A stretch of 64,000 nt of DNA from Bacteroidales bacterium (GTDB taxonomy: Bacteria > Bacteroidota > Bacteroidia > Bacteroidales > UBA932). A program made the position numbers and the translations under genes. The stretch lies in NCBI GenBank assembly GCA_015060395.1, contig SUYP01000002.1, positions 1 through 64,000 on the forward strand, read 5' to 3'. Positions 19,213 to 28,622 of this stretch are shown piece after piece. Position 1 is the first letter of the stretch. Each line of letters starts with the position of its first letter. Under the pieces are notes generated by a model. That model saw only the letters and a program-made list of their open reading frames with translations, was not told the DNA's origin and searched no databases.

Positions 19213-19218
19213 TTCTTG

Positions 19219-19327
19219 AATAAAACAGACAGACCGGATATTCCGGTGACCCCCGCCTCCCTATCCGGGAGGCACCCCCTAGCCGGGGGTGGCACGTCAC
19301 CTTCATATCCGGTCTGTCTGTTTTATT
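19219..19327. terminator. Large branched bidirectional terminator after infB
   Basis: A perfect 21-bp inverted repeat (arms 19219-19239 and 19307-19327) begins AATAAAACAG and ends CTGTTTTATT. A-tract and T-tract flanks let it terminate both infB (plus) and the S41 gene (minus). Inside lie a 6-bp stem (GGTGAC/GTCACC, 19245-19250 with 19296-19301) and two GC-rich hairpins (19255-19273 and 19274-19290), giving a cloverleaf-like fold. The inner GC-rich part looks like an inserted palindromic element. Confidence 0.8.
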
Positions 19328-19336
19328 TATTAAATA

Positions 19337-21172
19337 CTATCGCTGAGATGCAGGAAGATAGATCATATTGCCGAAACGGCCGTGCTGAGGCTGTTTCAGG
19401 CCCGTATGACCGACAGGAATAGGTTCAAATGAGGCTGAACGGGTCGCAGGTGCATTAGAATGCGAAACTCCGATGATGTCCTCGTATGCATATCTGAGGG
19501 CCACATTGAAGCCCATACTGCCCCAGTCACCGAAAGAATACGGGAAGAGATTGTCCTTGTCGTCGGCATAGCTGGCGTTCTGATTGTTCACCACCACATC
19601 AGCAGGGAAGCCGTCCGGATAGTCTCCGAATCCCTTGGCATTCGCCACACGGAAGGTGATCGGTGAGAAGAGGTATGTACGTCCTTTGTATGATGTCTGG
19701 GTAGTGGTCATACCGACATTCTTGCCTTCTGTGCGTCCGCCATAGATATATACCGGGAAGTCAATGCCCCTGAGGGAGTTGATCACCAGCTCGGATGCAG
19801 AAGCCGTTCCATACGATCCGATGACATAGAGCCTGTCAAGGCCGAGATCCTTGGCTATTCCAAGACCGTCCTGGTCATTCGGTCCTCCCCTGAACTTCCA
19901 GTCCTGAGTATTTCCGTTTCTGAATGTAACCTTCACGAAGGTGTCGTCAAGATGGGAAGTACCGGCAATCGCCGATGCAAGATAACGGCTCTGAGCCACT
20001 GCTCCTCCCGGATTGAACCGGAGATCGAGGATAAGGTCGGTGATGGAATTTTCTGCAAACTGGTTGATGATGTCCTCAACGAATTCCTGACAGTTCAGGT
20101 CGAAATTCTCCAGCACAAGATAACCGATCTTATGCGATCCTTCTGAAAGGACTGCCGAATACAGCACCGGGTTATAGATGTAATTTGCGGCTGTCACCTC
20201 TGCGGTGTATGACGACTCCATATCTGCATCACGTATGAACTCAAAGGTATATGTTCCGGATGGATTATAATAGAGCTGGCTCATATATGTCTGATAGTTC
20301 GAGGAGGTCAGCGTCAGACCGTTCACCTTGAATATGGTGTCTCCCCTCTTCATACCGGCCGCGTATGCCGGAGATCCCTGATGGACGTATGCGATGGAAA
20401 GGCCCATAACCCCGTTCTCGGTTATCTGCGAAGCAAAGATAGGTCCGAATCCCAGGCCGCCGGTCTCAATCGCCTTTGTCGCCACCAGTTCCTGGATATT
20501 GGAATATATGAAGCGCTCACCCGGATTGGAAGTATTTGCCCTGTGATATCCGCCATCCTCAATATTGACTTCACCCAGAGACATTAGGTGATGATTGAGG
20601 TACTTTGTATAATCCATTTCCAGATCCACGTCGAGCTTCGCATATTCATCCGCCCACAGATAGTCCTCGAGGAGTATATCGTGCATATATCCGTTCAGGA
20701 ACATATTCTGCTCTATAGCAGCTGTCTTTCCGCTAGGATTCTGCGTAAACACTGCCGCAGACACTCTTTCGAAACCATCCACGGTTATGAGAAGCTCAGC
20801 CTTGCGTTCGAGATCGGTATCGTTTTCCTCAAATACAATTCTTATGTTGTTGCGTCCTTTTTCTCCGGAATCACCCTTGGTCATCACCGCCCATCCGTCT
20901 TCTCCACTATGAAGCACAAGTTCAGCTTCGTATGACGCATCAGAAAACAGCACACAGGTGATGGTCTCACCTCCAGGAGTTATGACACGACCCTCAGCCG
21001 GATTGGTAAAGCTCTGGATACCTGTCTTGTCTTCATTGCCGGGAGGGGGCGTATTCGGCTCATCTACAGGCACATCTTCGCCACAGGAAAGAAGCATACA
21101 AAAAGTGATGAAAGCTGCCGCGAAGCGCAGCAGGATGGAATTCGATGTTTTATGGTTGATCATATCGAACAA
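19337..21172 (-). CDS. S41 family (C-terminal processing) peptidase lipoprotein with BACON-like domain
   Basis: A 611-residue protein with lipobox MLLSC (Cys30) and an acidic stretch after it, so probably surface exposed. The order is: BACON/Ig-like domain (about 50-150), S41 N-terminal helical region (LNGYMHDILLEDYLWADEY), PDZ domain (about 245-320, GLSIAYVHQGSPAYAAGMKRGDTIFKVNG) and S41 catalytic core. The Ser/Lys dyad is Ser458 (TASASEL) and Lys484 (RTEGKNVG), both present. It is transcribed from its own promoter at 21206-21235, which overlaps the tail of the upstream operon's terminator. Substrates are unknown. A second ATG three codons in is equally possible as start. Confidence 0.85.
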   Translation of the reverse strand: MFDMINHKTSNSILLRFAAAFITFCMLLSCGEDVPVDEPNTPPPGNEDKTGIQSFTNPAEGRVITPGGETITCVLFSDASYEAELVLHSGEDGWAVMTKGDSGEKGRNNIRIVFEENDTDLERKAELLITVDGFERVSAAVFTQNPSGKTAAIEQNMFLNGYMHDILLEDYLWADEYAKLDVDLEMDYTKYLNHHLMSLGEVNIEDGGYHRANTSNPGERFIYSNIQELVATKAIETGGLGFGPIFASQITENGVMGLSIAYVHQGSPAYAAGMKRGDTIFKVNGLTLTSSNYQTYMSQLYYNPSGTYTFEFIRDADMESSYTAEVTAANYIYNPVLYSAVLSEGSHKIGYLVLENFDLNCQEFVEDIINQFAENSITDLILDLRFNPGGAVAQSRYLASAIAGTSHLDDTFVKVTFRNGNTQDWKFRGGPNDQDGLGIAKDLGLDRLYVIGSYGTASASELVINSLRGIDFPVYIYGGRTEGKNVGMTTTQTSYKGRTYLFSPITFRVANAKGFGDYPDGFPADVVVNNQNASYADDKDNLFPYSFGDWGSMGFNVALRYAYEDIIGVSHSNAPATRSASFEPIPVGHTGLKQPQHGRFGNMIYLPASQR

Positions 21173-21205
21173 GGGTTATAAACTGTTTTATTTTTTTTGA
21201 AGCTA

Positions 21206-21235
21206 CAAAAATATGATATTTTCAACGAATTGCAA
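21206..21235 (-). promoter_or_regulatory. Promoter of the S41 peptidase gene
   Basis: On the minus strand TTG (21235-21233) is followed after 19 bases by TATTTTTG (21213-21206). The start codon lies 34 bases from the -7 element. Confidence 0.75.
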
Positions 21236-21262
21236 AAAAGAAGAGCGGCATCGCTGCCGCCC
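21233..21262 (-). terminator. Terminator of the Omp28/DUF6029 operon
   Basis: The minus strand reads GCGGCA-GCGA-TGCCGC, then CTCTTCTTTTTT. A 6-bp GC stem with a T-run lies about 25 bases after the stop of the DUF4988 lipoprotein gene. The T-run overlaps the -33 box of the next promoter. Confidence 0.75.
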
Positions 21263-21286
21263 TTCATCATATCTATGTCAATGAAA

Positions 21287-24190
21287 CTACACACCGAAAC
21301 CTCCGGAAATGTCAAGTTTCTCAACGTATGTCTCATAGTAGTTACCCTGTGCATCGGAAATCACTGTATAGATATTGTATCCCTTGCTTGCGTAAGGCTG
21401 AACGTATGTCTCGCCCTCTACTACATCATACAGTTCGATATACTCGTATGAGAGGATGAACTGCACCTTATCCTTTGCAGTAGGTGAAGTTGAAAGATAA
21501 TCCTGTGAGAAGCAGGTAGTCTTAGCAGTGAATCCCTCAGGTACATCAACAGACCAAGCGACAGTCGTGAAGTCACCTACCTGATCGATACTGTACTTGA
21601 CAACTGGCTTTGCAGCTGTCCAGGCAGCGTTCTCATTGCCATTGTCATCGGTAGCATATACGAAGTTTCCGAGATTCATAGAAGGAGTGAACTCTACTAC
21701 AGTAGCCTTGGTGAAGGTTCCGTCTGCAAGTTCTGCTGAAACTACGAATACCGATGGCATTCCGATAGAAAGTTTTGTCATCTCGATTCCATCTGCAGGA
21801 AGTTCAGCAGGGGTAACCTTCTTGAGAAGATAGCTACTAGGAGTCAAAGCGATGAATGCGCTTGCAGACTCAGCAGAACCGCCAAGATATGATGTGTTGG
21901 TCCACTGATATGAATCCTTTGAACCGAACCAGTAATAGTATTTCACTACATCTGCATCAGTTGAAAGCTTGACAAGACCTGTAGTTGACACAGTTCCGTT
22001 AATTTCAGCCTTCACTGTAGCTGCAGCATACTCGTAAGTCTTGGTTGTGTAATCCTGCTGGAGAACATCACCATAGCAACCGTACTGGTCAACTGCCATA
22101 GCAAGGAGTGTCCTTGTGGTAGCAGGAGACAGATTTGCAATCTGCACTGTCTGGGAAGCATTCTTGACCATTGCGCCGTTCTCAAGGAGATATGCCTGCT
22201 TGTCGGCGATAGTTGTAACCATCTCTGGCTCGATGAACTTGTAGTACATATAGACAGCATTCTCAGCTGAGATAGGAACTGCAATCTTCTTATAGTCAAG
22301 AGTCGGCTCGCCTGCTGTAACATTTACCTTACCGCCTGGCATAAGAGCCTCAGTAGTGAACTCATACCAATATACATCATCAACTGAATATACAGTCTTG
22401 CCCTCGATAGCCGGAATGATGTAAAGGTAGTAAGTTGCATCTGGTACGACTGACTGATATCCTGATACGAGGTCATTAGGATTACCTGTGAACACACCAT
22501 CCTTCCAGCCCTCTACATACTCATCGTTCACCATAATCGGAGAAGGACCATATCCGTATGAGAAGCCCTCATTGATCTGAGCAACGATATCTGCCGGAGT
22601 TGAAGCATAGCCAGGATACTGCTGCTCAAATCCGCCGTAGAACATTTCTACGCCTACGAACTCAGCAGAAATCTGTATGTCATTGAATGTAACTACAGTC
22701 TTGGCCTCATCAAGGTTGATGAATGCATTGAGGTATGATACAGACTTGATTTCACCTACAGTATAGCTGTATGTAACCATATCCATATTCAATGCTGCCG
22801 CCCAAACCATATACTGGGCACCTACTTCAAGAGGTTCAGCAAGCTTGAGACGCTCCATAGAATAGCCCTCTACAGAAGAGTCCAGATAATTGTCATCAAG
22901 CGGAGTAGCATTCATATCAGTGTACCAAGGTGACCAGGTGTATTGTGGAGTGAGTTCACCTGTCCACCAGTCTTCTACCCACTCTACAGCCTCAACTACA
23001 GACTTAAGTTCAGTCTGGATAGCCTCAGCGTCGAATTCTCCAACCTTGGAAACGCCAACAAGATATCCACCAAGACCATTGTTCATCTTGACGGTAAGAT
23101 TACCCTTAGATGCAGACATTTCAGAGAATGCATTTGTGGTAAGAAGGCACTTTGCTGTGATGCTCTTGCCACCCTCTGCGATAGCGAGAACCTTGATATA
23201 ACCCTCTGCAACAGCTGCGCCGGATGCAACAGCCTCGGCAGATGGAGCTGTAATGACAAACTCACCCATACCATACTGTGCGAAATCTGCCACATTCTCC
23301 TCAACTTTCCATCCTGAAGGTACCTCCTTGATCCAGCTCTCGATGTTAGTTCCTGCGAACTGGACAGTAGTAGTCTGGCCGAAAGGAATGTACTGAGAAT
23401 CAGGAGCAGGACCCATATATGGATTGCCGAATGAGAATGTAGCTGCACCGTCAAGAGTTACGGTAATGGTATTGCCGTCAGCAAGAGTAAGCACTACATA
23501 CATAGGAGTCTCGACATTCCACTCAGGATCAGCAGCTTCCTGCTCATCTGTATAGTTGTCTGTATATATGATCTCTGCTCCAGCAAATACGCAAGGCTCG
23601 CTTACTCCAGTAGGCTCCCAGGTATTGCCACCGTCAAAAGACACATAGAAAAGACCGTCTTCGCCCTTCTTTGTCTGAGGAACAGCGTCAACGACAGGAA
23701 TCAGGTTGCCCTCAGCATCAGTCATAGCCTTAGGTGTTCCGTTCTCATCAAACATTGCCCAATAAACCACACCGTCGAGAGTTACGGTAGTCACGATACC
23801 CTTGTAGTCCTGTTCGAACTCAGGATATACAGTGAACTTGGTGCCGTCAGAGAGAGTGATTTCATACTCTCCGTTCGCATTGGTCTTGCACTCCTTCACG
23901 GTAACAAGGCCGTTCACCTTGCCGAGGAGCTCAGCTATATCGCCGTTGATGCCGTCGATTTCACCATTGATTGCATCAATCTGTCCCTGAAGGAGGGTCT
24001 GGAGAGCTGCGAGATCAGTGTTGAGTCGCTGTTCGAGAGCAACCACTCTATTCTCGAGATCTTCGAGATCACCCTTAAGGCCTTCGATGTCTGTACCGAA
24101 ATCAGCACAAGAATTGAAGACAGGACACGCGAGAGCCGCAAGGATCATAGATCCTCCGACCATCTTCTTGAAAAACTGTCCGATTTTCAT
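21287..24190 (-). CDS. Large lipoprotein with DUF4988-like N-terminus and repeated Ig/Fn3-like modules
   Basis: A 967-residue protein with lipobox FNSC (Cys28), followed by ADFGTD, an acidic start consistent with surface display. Residues about 33-92 form a heptad-rich coiled coil (LKGDLEDLENRVVALEQRL and following). Next is a segment of the DUF4988 type (TNANGEYEITLSDGTKFTVYP, DGLFYVSFDGGNTW), as found at the N-terminus of many Bacteroidales surface lipoproteins. The remaining 750 residues are strand-rich Ig/Fn3-like modules with many Tyr and Thr (YYYWFGSKDSYQWTN). It is the last gene of the operon that starts with the TlpA-like protein, 42 bases after the 743-residue lipoprotein. No enzyme motif is visible; a binding or scaffold role is inferred. 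Confidence 0.7.
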   Translation of the reverse strand: MKIGQFFKKMVGGSMILAALACPVFNSCADFGTDIEGLKGDLEDLENRVVALEQRLNTDLAALQTLLQGQIDAINGEIDGINGDIAELLGKVNGLVTVKECKTNANGEYEITLSDGTKFTVYPEFEQDYKGIVTTVTLDGVVYWAMFDENGTPKAMTDAEGNLIPVVDAVPQTKKGEDGLFYVSFDGGNTWEPTGVSEPCVFAGAEIIYTDNYTDEQEAADPEWNVETPMYVVLTLADGNTITVTLDGAATFSFGNPYMGPAPDSQYIPFGQTTTVQFAGTNIESWIKEVPSGWKVEENVADFAQYGMGEFVITAPSAEAVASGAAVAEGYIKVLAIAEGGKSITAKCLLTTNAFSEMSASKGNLTVKMNNGLGGYLVGVSKVGEFDAEAIQTELKSVVEAVEWVEDWWTGELTPQYTWSPWYTDMNATPLDDNYLDSSVEGYSMERLKLAEPLEVGAQYMVWAAALNMDMVTYSYTVGEIKSVSYLNAFINLDEAKTVVTFNDIQISAEFVGVEMFYGGFEQQYPGYASTPADIVAQINEGFSYGYGPSPIMVNDEYVEGWKDGVFTGNPNDLVSGYQSVVPDATYYLYIIPAIEGKTVYSVDDVYWYEFTTEALMPGGKVNVTAGEPTLDYKKIAVPISAENAVYMYYKFIEPEMVTTIADKQAYLLENGAMVKNASQTVQIANLSPATTRTLLAMAVDQYGCYGDVLQQDYTTKTYEYAAATVKAEINGTVSTTGLVKLSTDADVVKYYYWFGSKDSYQWTNTSYLGGSAESASAFIALTPSSYLLKKVTPAELPADGIEMTKLSIGMPSVFVVSAELADGTFTKATVVEFTPSMNLGNFVYATDDNGNENAAWTAAKPVVKYSIDQVGDFTTVAWSVDVPEGFTAKTTCFSQDYLSTSPTAKDKVQFILSYEYIELYDVVEGETYVQPYASKGYNIYTVISDAQGNYYETYVEKLDISGGFGV

Positions 24191-24232
24191 AAGAATTTGA
24201 TTTTAAGTTAATAATAAAGTTATAGTAATGAA

Positions 24233-26464
24233 TTACTTTTCAACATAATTCGGATAATAGTCGCTGATGAGCTTCTGCTGTCCGTCCTTGGTGAGGATGA
24301 CGTATTCGAGCTTGCTGATCACCTCTGCTCCATTTTCGTCCCTTCCCCAGGCAACTGCGAGAGCTACGTGATCCTTACCTGGCTCAGAGACCTCGGTAAC
24401 GGATTCGTAATTCGTCTCGAGACCGTTCATTCCGACGAACTGATCCCAATGGTCATAGAATTCGAATGCCCTCATTTCAGAAGTACCAAGACGATAGAGG
24501 TACATATTATCATCATTGTTCAGAGTATATTTGAACTTCTCGCAGTCCTTGACCATATTGAACTTGACTGTCCAGGTCTTTGTAGCCTCGTCCCAGGCAG
24601 GAATGATCTCCACCTCAGGATCAGCTCCCACCTGCATCTGCTCAAGTGTGACTGTCGCTACCTTGATCTCACTTGTAACACCATCCATATCCTCGGCATA
24701 ATAAGCGTAAGCGACTTCAGCACCTGGCTCCAGACCGACAAGGGTATATGAATCGGTACCGGAAGCTGATCTCGGCCAAAGATTCATAAACAACGATTGA
24801 TCCATTGTATTGAAGAATCTCCACAGGTCTTCCTGAGAAGCATCAACAGAAGGAACCTCCACCCAGCTATATGCCTCACTCAGATTGAAGTCACCATTCT
24901 TGATGCAGATGAACTTGAAGCAGGCTGTATTGGCTGGATCGTATGAGAAATCAAACTTGATGGATGTACGGGTCACGTCAGAGAACTCGAGCTTGATATT
25001 CGATTTGTTGGCTTCAGGAGTATCGGTTATAAGCTTCTTGGTACGGAAAGGCTCTGAGAAATGAAGTTCAGTGATCTCACCATAGAAGTTTTTGCCGCAG
25101 TATGCTATCACATACTCCGTATCTGGAGTAAGGTTGTAGTCAACCCATCTGCCGTCAAAGCTGTTTCCGATGGCTTCATTCTTCTCCTCGTCGAAGCTGA
25201 AGTTTGCGTTCGCTGTTCCATATCCGGCAAGCGCCAGAGCATTCGCCAGCTCAGCCCTCACTTCATCTGTACCCTCGATATAATATCTTGCAGGGGCGAT
25301 ATTGCCGTCAGCGGTGTAGTCGTCCATCTTGAGAGCATAATGATAGCCGGAACGGCACTCCTTGCCAAGAGTTATCTTGTATTCCGCGTATGTCGCAGAA
25401 TAATTCTCAGGATCGAGTTCATACTTCAACATAGCCTCATCCGCATCCTGAGGGATCTCCTTCAGATGGAAGTCCTTGCGCGAGAACACCTTGCCAGGAG
25501 TTCCGTTGGCATCCACTCCGAATGCAACAGTGGTGATCATAAGATTCGGATCCGGATTATCCCAAGGACCTATCTGATACCATAGATTGTCCGGATTGTC
25601 AACCGGAATAGGAGTATTAGGGACATACCAATGGCGCATAAGGTCACGGAGCATCCTGTCGCCGAAGGCATCAACGTATGGATCGAGCATATCCTGATTG
25701 GTACCGAAATAATAGATTCCGGCGCAATCCGCATTAGGAGTATGCGAAATGATCGCCCCTCTGTACTGGGCATTCACATCGATATCGACACTCGGATTGC
25801 CGATGAGAGGCTTTGAATCCGTGCATACATACACAAGGGTAAGCTCGGTTGCAGCTGATTCGGAAGCACTCTCGTCGTAACATCCCGCCACAGCTATGAT
25901 ATACTGTGCATCCGGAACCGGAGCGAGCTGAGCATACTGGGAATTACCCCAGTCAATGGTGAATTCCTGATAATCAGCACCGAGGTCCTTGGCAGTGAAT
26001 GCATATCCGCCATTTCCCTCCGCATTGAAAAGGTGAGAAAGTATGATCCTCTCCACAGTTCTTTCATCAGCACCGAGGCCGCCTTCATCTATCATATAAT
26101 TATAGAGATTGGCAAGAGGATAGACATCAAGTTTATATGATGCCACATCCTTTCCAGGACGAAGTGTGAACTTGAAGTTGTTTTCTGTGATGTCAAACAC
26201 CTCGACTGAAACACCGGCATCAGATACGACGCACTCCCTGTCATAGATCTTCATCGGGATCTCAGGATGTGGGACAGGATATTCTCCCGGTATCTGAATG
26301 GTATCCGGAACCGATATGGTGATCTCACCAGGAGCATTCGGATCAACTGGTTCCACCGGACTTTCAGGCTGAGGTTCCTTACAAGATAATGCCATTGATC
26401 CTGCAACCGCAGCAACGGCAGCAGACCAAAGGATCTTAGCAATGAAATTGTTCTTCATAATCAT
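24233..26464 (-). CDS. Large surface lipoprotein with Fn3-like modules, partner of Omp28
   Basis: A 743-residue protein with lipobox MALSC (Cys28) and a Pro/Glu-rich linker (KEPQPESPVEPVDPNAPG). It is built from several Ig/Fn3-like modules, recognisable from recurring AYYAEDMDGVTSE and FGVDANGTPGKVFSRKDF-type strands, with many Asp and aromatic residues. No catalytic motif is seen and no family name is certain. It overlaps the upstream Omp28 gene by 4 bases (26461-26464), so the two are probably translationally coupled. A comparable lipoprotein/Omp28 pair occurs at 35041-38960 with the order reversed, which suggests the two proteins act together at the cell surface. Confidence 0.65.
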   Translation of the reverse strand: MIMKNNFIAKILWSAAVAAVAGSMALSCKEPQPESPVEPVDPNAPGEITISVPDTIQIPGEYPVPHPEIPMKIYDRECVVSDAGVSVEVFDITENNFKFTLRPGKDVASYKLDVYPLANLYNYMIDEGGLGADERTVERIILSHLFNAEGNGGYAFTAKDLGADYQEFTIDWGNSQYAQLAPVPDAQYIIAVAGCYDESASESAATELTLVYVCTDSKPLIGNPSVDIDVNAQYRGAIISHTPNADCAGIYYFGTNQDMLDPYVDAFGDRMLRDLMRHWYVPNTPIPVDNPDNLWYQIGPWDNPDPNLMITTVAFGVDANGTPGKVFSRKDFHLKEIPQDADEAMLKYELDPENYSATYAEYKITLGKECRSGYHYALKMDDYTADGNIAPARYYIEGTDEVRAELANALALAGYGTANANFSFDEEKNEAIGNSFDGRWVDYNLTPDTEYVIAYCGKNFYGEITELHFSEPFRTKKLITDTPEANKSNIKLEFSDVTRTSIKFDFSYDPANTACFKFICIKNGDFNLSEAYSWVEVPSVDASQEDLWRFFNTMDQSLFMNLWPRSASGTDSYTLVGLEPGAEVAYAYYAEDMDGVTSEIKVATVTLEQMQVGADPEVEIIPAWDEATKTWTVKFNMVKDCEKFKYTLNNDDNMYLYRLGTSEMRAFEFYDHWDQFVGMNGLETNYESVTEVSEPGKDHVALAVAWGRDENGAEVISKLEYVILTKDGQQKLISDYYPNYVEK

Positions 26465-27501
26465 ATACGGTTATAATCTGTATTTCCATTTACAGGGCAT
26501 ATACACATATTGTTGACAGCCTCCCTGTGATCGATTGCCAACGCATAGATATAGGTATTATCGAGATTCCAGGATGGATCGACAGCGAACTCATAGTCCT
26601 TGGAACCTTCCTCGCCGGCCTTTATGTCGCCAAGTCTGTCGCCCATATATGATGCCGACACGACTTTGCGTACAACGTGCCTGTGGTTATACTCGTTATG
26701 CGTCAGGCTGCCGTCCTTCTGATAATATTTCACATTGTCCTCGACAACGAAAAGAGCTATACGATAAGGTGCATACTGCTCCGAATGTACCTTCGCCGTC
26801 ACCTTCACCTTGCCGTCGGCCACCTGTGAAGAGACCGCTACCGCACAATGGGAAGGATTCTCTTCGAACGCCTCTACCAGGCTTGCCTTGAACGAATTAC
26901 CATCGGTCAAGCCTCCGCTTGTACGCAGTTCCGTAATGAACGAAGGGAAACCGTCCCCGACCTTAAGATCCGACATAATCTTGTCGGTCTCCGGTATTCC
27001 AAGTTCATCCTTACCGCCTGATGCCGAATGGAAAGCCATAATATGGACAGTCTCCTTGTAGGCATCGTTACGGGAAATGATGAAGTTCATATTGGAATAT
27101 CCCGAAGGACAGAAGGTGCACCAGGCTCCGGTGAACTCGAATACAGCCACATTCTTCACGAACTGAGACACTATCTCCTTCACAGGCTCGGCCTCGATCA
27201 CCACTGTATTGGATTCGGAACCATCGCATACAGCCTTGAAAGCATATCTGCCCGGAGTACCGGTCGAAAATGCATTACCGCTTATCGCCACACCGTCAAC
27301 CGTTATCTTGGAACGGAAAGTAACATCCTTGCCATCAGCAGTAACGGTGAAGGTAACCTTGTCCGCACCATCCGCCACAAGGGCATCCTTGTCTGCCTCA
27401 AGCAGGATCTGCACTGTGTCCGGCTCATCTACGGGATCAGTACAAGCTGCAAATCCCGAAAAAACTGCTGCAATCACAAAATATCTGAATATATTCTTCA
27501 T
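26461..27501 (-). CDS. Omp28-like lipoprotein, copy A (CxxC)
   Basis: A 346-residue lipoprotein (lipobox GFAAC, Cys20) with an acidic linker TDPVDEPD that fits surface export. Residues about 32-105 form an Ig-like domain with the signature ADKDALVADGADKVTFTV, shared by all four Omp28 copies here. Residues about 112-340 match the Omp28-related family, with a thioredoxin-like active site WCTFC (Cys128, Cys131) and then CPSGYSNM. The family includes a Porphyromonas outer-membrane adhesin or receptor, and the thioredoxin-like fold suggests thiol chemistry or metal/peptide binding. It is third of three tandem copies, 5 bases after copy B and overlapping the 743-residue lipoprotein gene. Confidence 0.82.
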   Translation of the reverse strand: MKNIFRYFVIAAVFSGFAACTDPVDEPDTVQILLEADKDALVADGADKVTFTVTADGKDVTFRSKITVDGVAISGNAFSTGTPGRYAFKAVCDGSESNTVVIEAEPVKEIVSQFVKNVAVFEFTGAWCTFCPSGYSNMNFIISRNDAYKETVHIMAFHSASGGKDELGIPETDKIMSDLKVGDGFPSFITELRTSGGLTDGNSFKASLVEAFEENPSHCAVAVSSQVADGKVKVTAKVHSEQYAPYRIALFVVEDNVKYYQKDGSLTHNEYNHRHVVRKVVSASYMGDRLGDIKAGEEGSKDYEFAVDPSWNLDNTYIYALAIDHREAVNNMCICPVNGNTDYNRI

Positions 27502-27506
27502 ATCCT

Positions 27507-28622
27507 TTATCTTGTCTGATATCCGACAGACTCACCTGCCTTGCATTCATTGACATTCACGCATATCCACGTCTTCTCTCCGTCCTGTGATATGAGAGCG
27601 GCTACCACCACCCTCATATTCTCAAGATTCCATCCGCTCTCGACGTCAAGCACGTTCTCGGCCACGACCTCTACACCCGGAGTGAAATTCTTCTTTCCGT
27701 TCATATTGAAGCCGGTGACATCCGGAGCAGGCATCCTGCGCACCACATTGTCGTGACGATAGGTAAGGTCCGCACCCATCTGGGAATGGTCAAGTCCGTC
27801 CTCAAGAAGGAAGATATGGTATTTGTATCTGGCTGCGACATTGGAAGTAACCTTCGACTTCACAGTCAGCGCACCTGTCTTCTCATCGTATGAAGTCTCG
27901 ATAGCGACTCCGCAAGTGGCAGGATTGGTCTGAAGTTCCTCCTCCACTGCAGCCTTCATAGTGGAAAGGAATGTTTCCACGCCAGAAGACTTATGGAAGT
28001 TCAGATTGAAATATGGAAGTCCCTGGAAGCCGTGATACTTCTGGAAAGCCGCTGTAGCCTGTATCGCCATCGGATCAGACACCGATGAGAAATCCTGATG
28101 GAAAGAGACCGGTACGAGAACTCCCGGAATCTCCTTCTGCAGTTCCTTGATATTGGCGCTCAGGGAAGGACAGCTCGTACATCCTGTGGAAGTATATTGC
28201 TCTCCCAGGATCTTCTTCACATATTCCTTCTGTCCCTCGACCTTGGCGGCGGTCACTTCTATCTCATTCTCGGAAATATGTTCTCCGCCTGAATAAAGAT
28301 ATGCCCTGAACCGGTATGTTCCGGCAGCGATAGTGCTGAACACATTGGCTCCGGCAGCCATATCCTCGGTCTTTCCATTATATTCCTTGACTATATGCAT
28401 CGTATTCTTCGTGCTGACATCCTCAGAACCAAACATAACACGGAAAGTGACGCAATCCGCTCCGTCAGCCGCAATGGAAGTCTTGTCAGCAAATATCTTC
28501 AGCACACCGTCAGGCACGACCTCGACGTCTGTATCTGCAGGATCCCCGCAGGAAACCAAGGCGGCGAGGCCGGCTAAGAGCATAGCCATATATCTGAACA
28601 TCAGCTTAATACCGTTATTCAT
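27507..28622 (-). CDS. Omp28-like lipoprotein, copy B (CxxC)
   Basis: From the ATG at 28622 the protein has 371 residues. It has lipobox ALVSC (Cys25), linker GDPADTDVEV, Ig-like domain (about 42-125, FADKTSIAADGADCVTFRV) and Omp28 domain with GCTSC (Cys148, Cys151) and QGLPYFNLNF in place of the thioredoxin cis-Pro region. The frame is open 23 codons further upstream, but that part lies inside copy C and lacks a signal peptide. ATG 28622 overlaps the copy C stop by 8 bases; ATG 28601 (MFRYMAM) is the alternative and also leaves a usable signal peptide. The aromatic residue before the first active-site Cys is Gly here, so its redox potential may differ from copies A and C. Confidence 0.8.
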   Translation of the reverse strand: MNNGIKLMFRYMAMLLAGLAALVSCGDPADTDVEVVPDGVLKIFADKTSIAADGADCVTFRVMFGSEDVSTKNTMHIVKEYNGKTEDMAAGANVFSTIAAGTYRFRAYLYSGGEHISENEIEVTAAKVEGQKEYVKKILGEQYTSTGCTSCPSLSANIKELQKEIPGVLVPVSFHQDFSSVSDPMAIQATAAFQKYHGFQGLPYFNLNFHKSSGVETFLSTMKAAVEEELQTNPATCGVAIETSYDEKTGALTVKSKVTSNVAARYKYHIFLLEDGLDHSQMGADLTYRHDNVVRRMPAPDVTGFNMNGKKNFTPGVEVVAENVLDVESGWNLENMRVVVAALISQDGEKTWICVNVNECKAGESVGYQTR

